Shown here one piece after another: positions 1 through 6,404 of a DNA stretch of 14,576 nt. Source of the DNA: BJ22 sp031405895. GTDB lineage: Bacteria; Planctomycetota; Planctomycetia; Pirellulales; Pirellulaceae. The stretch is from assembly GCA_031405895.1 (NCBI GenBank), contig JANOFL010000024.1:1-14576 (forward strand), read 5' to 3'. Position numbers and translations under genes: made by a program. The notes beneath the pieces are model-generated. The model did not search any database. It was not told the origin of the DNA and saw nothing but the letters and a program-made list of their open reading frames with translations. Within the stretch, counting starts at the first letter, position 1, and every line of letters starts with the position of its first letter.

Positions 1-212
1 AGATCGTGCAGCTGGTCTCAACGGCCTGCGAATCGCCGCGTGACAGCGGGCGGCCGGTCGACGACTGGACGGGGCGTGAGTTGGTCGACGAGCTGCGGCA
101 ACGCGGGATCATCGACTCGGGGAAGAAACGGGGACAGGTCCAGTTAAGAGGAGGAAATGGGGTCAGGTCTGAATGGCACTTGGCGAGTGCGCAAGTCGGT
201 GTGGTGGAGTGA
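1..212 (+). pseudogene. Truncated IS630-type transposase helix-turn-helix remnant
   Basis: The open frame enters from the left edge. It reads ACESPRDSGRP, then DDWTGRELVDELRQRGIIDS up to about base 117. The pattern 'SP-x-DSGRP-x3-WT-x-REL-x-DE-x4-GI-x-xS' matches the helix-turn-helix part of IS630-family transposases as I know them, where the next residues would normally be ISPRSVGR-like. Here the similarity stops abruptly and the frame runs through REP-like sequence (GKKRGQVQL...) to a stop at 210-212. No DDE catalytic domain follows. I infer a broken insertion-sequence fragment. Only about 38 informative residues are visible, so it could also be the edge of another HTH protein. Confidence 0.45.
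130..179. repeat. Two REP-like GGGG(A/T)CAGGTC units
   Basis: GGGGACAGGTCC (130-141) and GGGGTCAGGTCT (159-170) lie 17 bases apart and share 10 of 12 bases. The second continues as GAATGGCAC. They resemble one half of the GGGGTCTGACCCC palindrome near the right end of the window (14405-14418, reverse complement GGGGTCAGACCCC). Such motifs are commonly tied to REP-associated IS200-like transposases, but no such transposase is present here. The transposase remnant loses similarity just before this repeat. Confidence 0.45.
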
Positions 213-344
213 ACGATCAAAGGTGACAGCCACCAAATCTGGGAGGTCTGGCGAATTTGGGCGGTGTCTGTGGTCTGCGGCGAGGGCGAACAGTGGCAGC
301 CCATGGAAACGCTCTGAATCAGTTACCCACCTGTTCGGCTTTGC

Positions 345-372
345 CGATATGTCACCATTTGGTGACATATCG
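345..372. promoter_or_regulatory. Perfect 12-bp inverted repeat (candidate operator or hairpin)
   Basis: CGATATGTCACC (345-356), spacer ATTT, then GGTGACATATCG (361-372) is a perfect palindrome with AT-rich outer arms in a GC-rich background. It has no T-run on either side, so it is not a typical intrinsic terminator. Its size and symmetry would suit a dimeric repressor site. It could equally be a folded mobile-repeat core. No gene start lies within 600 bases on the plus strand, so the regulated gene, if any, is unclear. Confidence 0.45.
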
Positions 373-602
373 AATCGGAGGACGGCGTTTGGAAAGGCAG
401 TATCTGGGGTGCGGGTTTGCCTGATCCGGAAGATACTGACGGCTGGCCGTCGTCAGAAGTCTGGTCCGGCGGGTACGGGCGAACCATTTGGGCTATGCCC
501 GGCCGTGCTCAATCTGAATCGGGTCCAAACCGCCAACACGGCCTTCGGTATCGCTGACGCAGTGCGAAAATGCAGGGGGCATCGACGAGACAGTTGATCC
601 GC

Positions 603-621
603 GCGCCGTCTCGGCGCTTTT
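603..621 (+). terminator. Intrinsic terminator with no evident upstream gene
   Basis: GCGCCG (603-608), loop TCT, CGGCGC (612-617), then TTTT (618-621). The stem is perfect and GC-only. No plausible coding region ends before it, so it may close an unrecognised transcript from 380-600 or be a leftover of a deleted gene. The bases GTCTCG (608-613) can pair instead with CGAGAC (586-591), which would disrupt this stem. Confidence 0.5.
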
Positions 622-650
622 CCCCTTGCGCCCAAGGAGGGGAGGGCTTT

Positions 651-706
651 GAAGTCGTGAGAATTGGCAGACAGGCCAACGATGCGTGGGGAAGTCTCAC
701 GATTTC
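651..706. repeat. Imperfect inverted repeat with nested small stem
   Basis: GAAGTCGTGAGA (651-662) pairs with TCTCACGATTTC (695-706) with a single G-U position. Inside the loop TTGGC...GCCAA (664-679) forms a second small stem. It could be an RNA structure or a degraded repeat. No family is recognised. Confidence 0.3.
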
Positions 707-982
707 AACTTCGGCGAAATGTCTCCTTCATGACCGAAAAGGCACAACAACCGTCCGAAAAACGCTGCCCGTTCTTCCCTTGACTTGTCGACCTTACAAT
801 TTGCGGATCTTCCCTGACCGTCAAACTCATGCGGGTGCCAGGTTGGTTCGCGATGGCTGTTCCGGGAGGAGTCGCCCGGAACGTCGCCCGGGGGGCTTTT
901 CACGTTCGATTCCGGCGTGCGGATTCTCCGATGAATTGTTCAAGGCCCTTGGCCCGATTCATCACGCCAGCCACAGTCCGCG

Positions 983-3574
983 ATGCCCCTTTTGTTTGCC
1001 AGTTCGCGGCAGTCGCCCAGGTGGCCGGGTGCCACCTTTTCGCTGCTTTCCCGAACACCGGGATTCGACAGACTTTTCGCGAGTTTCGCCGTCCTGGCTC
1101 TTGGCCTGCTCGGTGGATCTTGCCAAGCCGTCGGCGCTGTCCCGGCCTGCCGCCAGGAAAGCACAATCCCATCACTTGGCGATCAACGAAATGCCGGTGA
1201 ACTGACCGGATCGGCCATCCCGGTACCGGTGTCCCTGGTGGACGGAGAAAAGGCCGGCGACCCCATCCCGCCAATCACGGCCGATATCCTGACACCATTA
1301 CCCCAGCCGGGTTTTGAAACAGAAAGCTCGGAAGTAACAGCTGCCGCTCCAGACGACCTTGGCCCGGCAACCGGAACCGAACCTGAACCCACCGCAGGAA
1401 GCCGTGACCCGGATCGCGGCGAAAACCATCCGGCTGGCGTTACCGACCGCCTGACCGACTTGGACGCATTGCCCCAAGCCTGGCCGCAGCCGGCTTTCCT
1501 GCTGGCCAAACTTGCCGAGCTCGAAACCATTCCGCAGCTGCAGGCCTGGGTCGCGGACGTCCAGTCCAATCTGGCCCGGCTCGCCGTGATCGGACGGTTT
1601 GATGATCCGCAAACCGAGCCGCTGCTCAGCGAACTGGCCCAGCTCATCAACGCGCTCGACCCGGTCATCGTGGCCTCGTCCACCGTTCGGGTCGAAACAC
1701 CTGATCAGGCAGCTGGTCCGCTGGCCGCTGAGCTGCGGTCGATCCGGCATAATCTGGTCCAGCACTGGACAATCAACGGATCAGCTTACCGGCTTGCGAC
1801 GCTGGCGCCCCAGCTCACCCGATCCGGCTTTCCGGCCGTGCCGGTCGTTCGCGTAGCCCACGAACGCCTCGCCTGGCCCACCCTCGATCCACTATGGTCG
1901 GAGTACCTTCAGCTCGACGCCTTGCATCAGGCGTTCGATGGTGCCGGAAACGACCAGAAAGACCGCCGCAGCGCGGCACAAAAGTTTCTGACCCGCTTGA
2001 CTTCACCCGTGCTCGACGACCAGCAGCAGCAGTTTCTCGCCGGCAGTCTGGAACCGGCCTGGATCGAGACGATTCGCGATGCGGCCTGCGAACCCGTGGA
2101 CTTGCGCGAGACGCTGCAGACGCTCGACGACTGGCAGACCACGCGCCACGGCTATCAGGCCGCGCGGCTGGCCCGGGCGATGCAGGGACTCGTCTGGCAG
2201 GACGACGAGTCGAGCCAGTTGTTGGCCGCGGCGATGAACAAACAGCTGCGGGCCGCCAACCTCCGGATCAGTGTTTCCGACGAGATGTTGAACCGGATGC
2301 TGCCGGCCAGCCAGGAAGTGGCCGCGCCTGTCAACGAACATGTGCTCGGTGCCGATGTCCGCGGTCACAGCCGGATCGCCAACCGGCTGCAGATCCGGCT
2401 GATTCCTGATCCCGAACAGATCCAGCTGCGGCTCGAAGCGATCGGACTGGTCCGTTCGCGAACCGAGGCCTCCCAGAGGGGCTTTACGGTCGACAATGTC
2501 GGCGACTCGCGGTTTCAGGTCCTCAAGCGGCTGGCCATTGGCCGCAACGGCATCCAGTCCGACCGGCCGCTGGCGACCGCCAGTTCATCCAACCAGGTCG
2601 TCGGGATGCGATCGCCCTACGACGGCCTCCCGGTCCTCGGCTGGATGGCCCGCCGGCTGGCCAGCAAACAGATCGCCGAGCGGGCACCGCAGGCGGACCG
2701 GCTGGTCGAGTCGCGGATCAGGGCCGAAGCTTCCCAGCGGATGGAGACGGAAATCGACCAGCACCTGACTGACCTGCAGACCTGGCTGACGTCTTCGCTG
2801 CTCGAGCCGCTGACGGCGCTGGAGCTGGAACCGGAAGCCGTCGAAATGCGCTCGACCCATGACCGGATCCTGATGCAGTACCGGATGGCGGGCCGCGACC
2901 AGCTGGCCGCCAGCAGTTGCCGCCCGATGGGCCTGCAGGGTTCACTGATGAGCCTGCAGCTTCACGAATCGCTGATCAACAACATGCTGGCCCGGATCGA
3001 ACTGGCCGGACGCAGCTACACCGGCGACGAACTGTCGGCCCACCTCGCCAGCATTTTTGGCCAGCAAGCGCGGCCCGACGAAAAGTTCGCCAACACGACG
3101 TATAAGCTGGAGTTCGCGCCTTACGATCCGGTGGCCCTTCATTTTGACGACGGCCAGTGCGTGATCGAACTCAATCTCCGCAGTCTCAAAGTCGGCCGGG
3201 GCAAAGCCTGGAAAAACCTGACCGTGCGAGCGACCTACACGCCGGCAGTCACGGGCGACCGCCTGCGAATGGTTCAGGACATGTCGGGAATCAGCCTGCA
3301 GGGCAACCGGCAGTTGACTTTCCGCGACCAGACCGCGATCCGGGCGATTTTTACCGCGCTCTTCCGGGGACAATACGAGATCGCGCTGCTCCCACCCGGG
3401 ATTCCCGAACGGCTGGGGAATCCGGTCGCCATGAGCCAGTTCGAGCTGGCCGACGGCTGGCTGGCCCTTTCGATGGACCTCGCCGGCACTGTGCCCGTGC
3501 CGGCCGAAGGCAGCGATTCCAACCGGCCCACCAGCCACCACAGCGATCGCGGCGTCGAGTTGCTGCGGCGCTAA
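983..3574 (+). CDS. Large exported protein of unknown function (863 aa)
   Basis: Function not recognised. The N-terminus has a basic region (residues 1-30) and a hydrophobic stretch (about 31-52, ending ...LGGSCQAVGAVPA), consistent with Sec export; the Cys47 context is a poor lipobox, so cleavage near residue 55 is as likely. Residues 60-155 are Pro/Glu/Asp-rich and probably a flexible linker. Residues 165-425 look mainly helical. Two beta-rich modules follow, both opening with a similar helix: LRISVSDEMLNRML (427-440) and MSLQLHESLINNML (656-669). A helical segment (555-615) separates them. The final region has alternating hydrophobic strands (717-835) and a hydrophilic tail. It resembles planctomycete-restricted secreted proteins. 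No catalytic motif is visible. ATG983 is the first ATG giving the whole signal-like segment; there is no Shine-Dalgarno. REP-like hairpins start 12 bases after the stop. Confidence 0.85.
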   Translation: MPLLFASSRQSPRWPGATFSLLSRTPGFDRLFASFAVLALGLLGGSCQAVGAVPACRQESTIPSLGDQRNAGELTGSAIPVPVSLVDGEKAGDPIPPITADILTPLPQPGFETESSEVTAAAPDDLGPATGTEPEPTAGSRDPDRGENHPAGVTDRLTDLDALPQAWPQPAFLLAKLAELETIPQLQAWVADVQSNLARLAVIGRFDDPQTEPLLSELAQLINALDPVIVASSTVRVETPDQAAGPLAAELRSIRHNLVQHWTINGSAYRLATLAPQLTRSGFPAVPVVRVAHERLAWPTLDPLWSEYLQLDALHQAFDGAGNDQKDRRSAAQKFLTRLTSPVLDDQQQQFLAGSLEPAWIETIRDAACEPVDLRETLQTLDDWQTTRHGYQAARLARAMQGLVWQDDESSQLLAAAMNKQLRAANLRISVSDEMLNRMLPASQEVAAPVNEHVLGADVRGHSRIANRLQIRLIPDPEQIQLRLEAIGLVRSRTEASQRGFTVDNVGDSRFQVLKRLAIGRNGIQSDRPLATASSSNQVVGMRSPYDGLPVLGWMARRLASKQIAERAPQADRLVESRIRAEASQRMETEIDQHLTDLQTWLTSSLLEPLTALELEPEAVEMRSTHDRILMQYRMAGRDQLAASSCRPMGLQGSLMSLQLHESLINNMLARIELAGRSYTGDELSAHLASIFGQQARPDEKFANTTYKLEFAPYDPVALHFDDGQCVIELNLRSLKVGRGKAWKNLTVRATYTPAVTGDRLRMVQDMSGISLQGNRQLTFRDQTAIRAIFTALFRGQYEIALLPPGIPERLGNPVAMSQFELADGWLALSMDLAGTVPVPAEGSDSNRPTSHHSDRGVELLRR

Positions 3575-3583
3575 CCGCAACGT

Positions 3584-3634
3584 GGGACAGGCTTCCAGCC
3601 TGTTGTCGGGCATGGGACAAACTTCCTGCTTGTC
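3584..3634. repeat. Tandem REP-like hairpins, family A
   Basis: GGGACAGGCTTCCAGCCTGT (3584-3603) folds as ACAGGCT/TCC/AGCCTGT. A diverged second copy, GGGACAAACTTCCTGCTTGTC (3614-3634, split here as GGGACAAACTT plus CCTGCTTGTC), follows after about 10 bases. A copy in the opposite orientation overlaps the end of cysC at 6383-6404. Placement just after the 983 gene suggests a role as transcript end or mRNA stabiliser, which is inference. Confidence 0.65.
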
Positions 3635-3711
3635 GTTGTTTGCTGTCCCTGCCGCCCGTCGATCACTATTTCCTTTCCGATTTCTCCCTCCACGGCTGCT
3701 CGCCTGGCAGC

Positions 3712-3740
3712 TTGTGTCACAGCGACTTTCCGGCTAACAT
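3712..3740 (+). promoter_or_regulatory. Weak promoter candidate for the small basic protein
   Basis: TTGTGT (3712-3717), 17-base spacer, TAACAT (3735-3740). The -10 matches 4 of 6 and the -35 3 of 6 of the sigma70 consensus, and it sits 82 bases upstream of the ATG at 3823. Spacing is ideal but the hexamers are mediocre. Confidence 0.3.
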
Positions 3741-3822
3741 TTTAACTTCGATTTTGGCCATTTTCCGGCCCGGCTCGACCCGTTCATTCGGCGGTTTTCA
3801 CTCTGTTTCGCGTGATCGTTCA

Positions 3823-4047
3823 ATGACCATTGACAAGAGCCTGCGCGTCAAGGCAGGTGGCATCAAGCAACGCAATGTTTTGACCCGGTCCGAGCGCGTG
3901 GCCCGGCTCAAGGAACTCGAACGCTGGTCGGGCGATTCCAAAGTCGTGGGCATGCCAAAGGTTCGCGTGGAAAAACTCGCGATGAAGAAAAAGAAGAAGG
4001 CCAAGGCCGAAGAGGAAGTAAAGGCCGCCGATCCCAAGAAGAAATAG
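3823..4047 (+). CDS. Small basic protein of the PVC group (TIGR04137-like)
   Basis: A 74-residue, very basic protein: MTIDKSLRV, KQRNVLTRSERVARLKELERW, GMPKVRVEK, then a Lys/Glu/Ala tail with a run of five lysines (55-59). The order 'IDxSL - RNVLTRxERxxxLxxxxRW - GLPKV' is what I know from the small basic protein family shared by Planctomycetes, Verrucomicrobia and Chlamydiae, which has been proposed to associate with the ribosome or rRNA; its role is not established. Residues 1-52 are the conserved part; the charged tail looks lineage-specific. The reading frame is open much further upstream, but only this ATG gives the conserved N-terminus. It is a single transcription unit with a strong terminator 28 bases after the stop. 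Confidence 0.88.
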   Translation: MTIDKSLRVKAGGIKQRNVLTRSERVARLKELERWSGDSKVVGMPKVRVEKLAMKKKKKAKAEEEVKAADPKKK

Positions 4048-4075
4048 CCACCTCGCCAGCCAACCGATTCCACAT

Positions 4076-4108
4076 CCGCCACGGTCAACATCCGTGGCGG
4101 TTTGCGTT
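4076..4108 (+). terminator. Rho-independent terminator after the small basic protein
   Basis: CCGCCACGG (4076-4084), loop TCAACAT, CCGTGGCGG (4092-4100), then TTTGCGTT. The 9-bp stem is perfect and the T-tract is short. It isolates the small basic protein from the downstream oxidoreductase. Confidence 0.8.
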
Positions 4109-4228
4109 GGAACGCAAAACTGCAGCCGACTGGAAGCCCCGCTGCCCAAGGTCCGCAACGAATGCCAATCCGGGATCTTTGGGTGATTGTTTCGAGTCGC
4201 TGAACCGCTGGCGCAACGGACTCCAACG

Positions 4229-5224
4229 ATGAAAGCGGCCTATATCGAGCAAACCGGACCACCGGATGTGATCCGGTTTGGGGAGTTGCCGGACCCGGTT
4301 CTGTCGGCTGGTGAGGTACTGGTCCGAACCGAGGCTGCGAGCGTCAATCCGATCGACTGCTATGCCCGGAGCGGGTTGATCGCGGGCGAGTTGCCCAAGC
4401 CCTGGATTCCGGGCCGCGACGTGGCCGGAGTCGTCGCGGCCATCGGGCCTGGCGCTTCTCGATTCGCTCCCGGCGACCGGGTTTGGGCCACTAATCAGGG
4501 CTTTGGCGGTCGCCAGGGAACCAATGCCGGGCTGTGCCTTGTGCGCGAGCCGTGGCTCTATCACCGGCCGGACGGGATCCCTGCCGAAACTGCTGCGGCC
4601 GCGGCACTGGTCGGCGTGACCGCCCATCTCGGACTGGTGCAGCGGCTTGCGATTCGCGCGGGAGAATCGCTGCTCGTGCGGGGTGCCGGTGGCGCCGTCG
4701 GTTCAACCGTGATCCAGCTGGCTACGGCTCTTGGTACCCGGGTCACGGCCCTCGCCGGTGACGCCGCCAAGGTGGCCGCCGCGCAGGACGATGGTGCCGT
4801 GATGGCGGTCGACTATCACTCTCCCGATCTGGTTGAGCAACTTCGGCAAGCCACGCCGGACGGCTTCGACGCGGTCTGGGATACGACCCGCGAACCGGAT
4901 TTCGGGATGCTCGTCCCGCTCATGGCGGAGCGTGGCCGGATGGTGCTGATGGCGGGCCGCGACGCCCAACCGCCCTTTCCAGTCGGACCGTTTTACGTCA
5001 AGCAGTGCACCCTGTTCGGGATCATCATGCTCAAGATGACGGCGGCCGAAATGCAGGCCGCGGCCGACGACATCAATGCGTGGTTGCTGGCCGGCGCCCT
5101 GCGACCGCGGATCGCTGTCCGCTTGCCCATGTCGCAAACAGCGGATGCCCACCGCATTCAGGAGGCCGCCACGCTCGGTCTGAGCGGTGTCCTCGCCGGC
5201 AAGATTGTTCTATTCCCCGACTGA
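4229..5224 (+). CDS. Zinc-independent medium-chain dehydrogenase/reductase (quinone oxidoreductase type)
   Basis: 331 residues, the usual length for NADPH:quinone reductase-like enzymes (EC 1.6.5.5 type or enoyl reductase-like). The N-terminal GroES-like domain has MKAAYIEQ (1-8), ASVNPIDC (37-44) and PGRDVAGVV (62-70). The Rossmann domain carries the nucleotide-binding GAGGAVGS (152-159). The zinc-ligand set of alcohol dehydrogenases is absent, so a zinc-free reductase is indicated. The C-terminus LSGVLAGKIVLFPD is typical. It is cytosolic; the substrate cannot be told from sequence. The frame extends to a TTG at 4187, but ATG4229 matches the family N-terminus. No neighbour suggests a pathway. 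Confidence 0.9.
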   Translation: MKAAYIEQTGPPDVIRFGELPDPVLSAGEVLVRTEAASVNPIDCYARSGLIAGELPKPWIPGRDVAGVVAAIGPGASRFAPGDRVWATNQGFGGRQGTNAGLCLVREPWLYHRPDGIPAETAAAAALVGVTAHLGLVQRLAIRAGESLLVRGAGGAVGSTVIQLATALGTRVTALAGDAAKVAAAQDDGAVMAVDYHSPDLVEQLRQATPDGFDAVWDTTREPDFGMLVPLMAERGRMVLMAGRDAQPPFPVGPFYVKQCTLFGIIMLKMTAAEMQAAADDINAWLLAGALRPRIAVRLPMSQTADAHRIQEAATLGLSGVLAGKIVLFPD

Positions 5225-5239
5225 AAATCGCGGCTATTC

Positions 5240-5351
5240 GGCAGGTGGCAGAAGAAAGCGGACCCACCTAACCCGACGCGTTGGCGAGGAAGAAACGCGG
5301 AACTCCTTGCTTACGCGGCGGGTTGGGGTAGGACTTTTCCTGCCGCCTGCC
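5240..5351. repeat. 112-bp imperfect inverted-repeat element (family B)
   Basis: Left arm begins GGCAGGTGGCAG (5240-5251) and continues through CCTAACCCGACGCG (5267-5280) to GGCGAGG. The right arm's reverse complement reads GGCAGGCGGCAG, CCCCAACCCGCCGCG, AGCAAGG. The arms are roughly 45-50 bases and mostly matching, around a short loop of AAACGCGGAACT. The core (AACCCGACGCG ... GGCGAGG) is a pattern I associate with interspersed planctomycete repeats. It fills the gap between two convergent genes and ends one base before the stop codon of the minus-strand gene, so it could serve as a bidirectional terminator. Confidence 0.7.
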
Positions 5352-5609
5352 TTACGCCGCGCGCCGTTCTTCGCGGCTGGCTTCAATCGCAACTTTGGCA
5401 ACGTTCGCTCCATCGCGGAGCAGGTCCACGAGCCTGGCGCCGAACAGCCAGCGGGCTTCGGCCGATGCGGTATAGAACCGGACGCCAACAAAAAGATCGC
5501 CGACAAACAGAAAAGACTGCTGCATGCCTTCGTGGTCAACGCCGCAGCGCTGCATGTGCTCAGTCGCAATGCGGCGAACGGCCGAAATCTGGTCGGCGTA
5601 AAGATTCAT
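5352..5609 (-). CDS. Small hypothetical protein (85 aa)
   Basis: Not recognised by name. The 85-residue product starts MNLYADQISAVRRIATEH and has a well-mixed composition with a hydrophobic middle (QSFLFVGDLFVGVRFY, 31-46) and an amphipathic second half (ARWLFGARLVDLLRDGANVAKVAI). That looks like a small alpha/beta protein and is unlike the Arg/Pro/Ser-rich shadow frames around it. No signal peptide or metal motif is seen beyond C22 and H26. It is convergent with the oxidoreductase across the inverted-repeat element. No Shine-Dalgarno precedes the ATG. Cytosolic location is inferred. Confidence 0.6.
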   Translation of the reverse strand: MNLYADQISAVRRIATEHMQRCGVDHEGMQQSFLFVGDLFVGVRFYTASAEARWLFGARLVDLLRDGANVAKVAIEASREERRAA

Positions 5610-6009
5610 GACGGCTGGTCAGCCTGACAGGAAACGGCCTGGCATCGCGGGGCAGTCCTGTCGCAACGGGCAAACTGACCCCCTCACAGTCTGTTCGACA
5701 CTTGCCAGCACCCCGGCCCGAAGGAACCGGGATCGCCCGCAAACTCCTCCCCGCCCGACCAGATTCCCGGTGCCGCCCGTTACATATCCACCAAAAACCG
5801 GCGTCGTGCGAGGCTGACTGAGTGCCCACAGGCCAGCCCCCTGTCGCCAACAGCCATGAACCGACCCGTTAAGATGTCAGCCGCACCAGGACTCTGCCGG
5901 GCCGGCCGGATAGTCCCACCCCGCCTGAACCGCGAGGTTGAACAGCGGGTCCAGACCATACGGCTCCTGCCAAATCCAGACCGCGCGGCCATTTTCGCTT
6001 TCACCACCC
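5610..6009. other. 400-bp intergenic region before the tRNA
   Basis: I see no supportable gene. The minus frame 5560-5850 and the minus frame 5780-6052 (which runs into the tRNA) have unconvincing composition. The promoters of the small minus-strand gene (leftward) and of the tRNA (rightward) must be here, but no strong hexamer pair stands out. Confidence 0.4.
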
Positions 6010-6083
6010 GCCCTCGTAGCTCAGTTGGATAGAGCAGTTGACTTCTAATCAACAGGTCGCAGGTTCGAATCCTGCCGAGGGTG
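6010..6083 (+). tRNA. tRNA-Arg (anticodon UCU)
   Basis: A full 74-base cloverleaf: acceptor GCCCTCG (6010-6016) with CGAGGGT (6076-6082), D-arm GCTC/GAGC, anticodon stem GTTGA/TCAAC with loop CTTCTAA giving anticodon TCT at 6044-6046, variable loop AGGTC, T-arm GCAGG-TTCGAAT-CCTGC and discriminator G. It reads AGA codons, which are rare in this GC-rich DNA. CCA is not encoded (GCT follows). Confidence 0.96.
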
Positions 6084-6087
6084 CTGG

Positions 6088-6121
6088 GAAAGGCCGCATT
6101 TCGCGGCCTTTCTCATTTCTT
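6088..6121 (+). terminator. Intrinsic terminator after tRNA-Arg
   Basis: GAAAGGCCGC (6088-6097), loop ATTTC, GCGGCCTTTC (6103-6112), then TCATTTCTT. A perfect 10-bp stem four bases after the tRNA end indicates a monocistronic tRNA transcript. Confidence 0.85.
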
Positions 6122-6143
6122 GAAGTGTCCTGATTGTCCGTTT

Positions 6144-6182
6144 GCGGGCATCGGCGGGCATCGAATCGGTTACCCGGTTACC
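6144..6182. repeat. Short tandem duplications downstream of the tRNA
   Basis: GCGGGCATCG is repeated directly (6144-6153, 6154-6163), followed by CGGTTACC repeated directly (6167-6174, 6175-6182). The 3' flank of a tRNA is a frequent integration target, but no integrase frame is visible nearby. Confidence 0.5.
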
Positions 6183-6324
6183 AGAATCTAGCCCGAAATC
6201 TCGTGACCGCAATCCGGAGAGACCCGGCGGCATGACCACTGTTACCAACCCAACCGGATGACCGCGCCCAAAAGCCATCGAGCGGGCGTATGCCTTCCTT
6301 GTCGTCGTGTGCGATCCACTGCGC

Positions 6325-6404
6325 CGGCGGAAGCCAGTCTTCCGGGCATCAACTGGCGGCAAGGATTCAAACACCGGCTCGATGACAGGCTGGAAGCCTA
6401 TCCC
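6325..6404. repeat. REP-like hairpins, including family A copy in inverse orientation
   Basis: CGGAAG-CCAGT-CTTCCG forms a small stem in the left part (about 6327-6343). At 6384-6404 lies CAGGCTGGAAGCC...TCCCAC, the reverse complement of the family A repeat found at 3584-3603 except for one base (A6400 in place of G). The right end overlaps the last codons and stop of cysC. Confidence 0.6.

Larger units (their letters stand above)
213..982. other. 770-bp region without a convincing protein gene
   Basis: Open frames in this stretch (for example plus 157-597, plus 570-1205, minus 697-903) have low-complexity R/S/P-rich translations with no recognisable motif and look like chance frames in GC-rich DNA. 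What the region does contain is structure: a perfect palindrome (345-372), an intrinsic terminator (603-621), an imperfect nested stem (651-706) and GTCGCCCGG repeated twice (871-889) just before GGGGGGCTTTT. The 5' leader and promoter of the 983 gene should lie in its right half, but I see no clear -35/-10 pair. Confidence 0.5.

Noticed and set aside
157..597. Plus-strand 146-codon open frame
   Set aside because: It starts inside REP-like sequence, crosses the palindrome, has no motif and an Arg/Ser-rich translation typical of chance frames in GC-rich DNA.
420..600. SRP RNA, tmRNA or RNase P RNA upstream of the orphan terminator
   Set aside because: None of the diagnostic conserved stretches of these RNAs could be found, so no named RNA is called.
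780..800. TTGACT and TACAAT as a promoter for the 983 gene
   Set aside because: The spacer is only nine bases, too short for a sigma70 promoter.
570..1205. Plus-strand 211-codon open frame
   Set aside because: It runs through the terminator and overlaps the start of the 983 gene; the composition is random-like and no domain is visible.
2942..3613. Minus-strand 223-codon frame antisense to the exported protein
   Set aside because: It mirrors the codon structure of the plus-strand gene and has no recognisable motif.
5560..5850. Minus-strand 96-codon frame upstream of the 85-residue gene
   Set aside because: It overlaps the better-supported frame, has a shadow-like composition and no start context.
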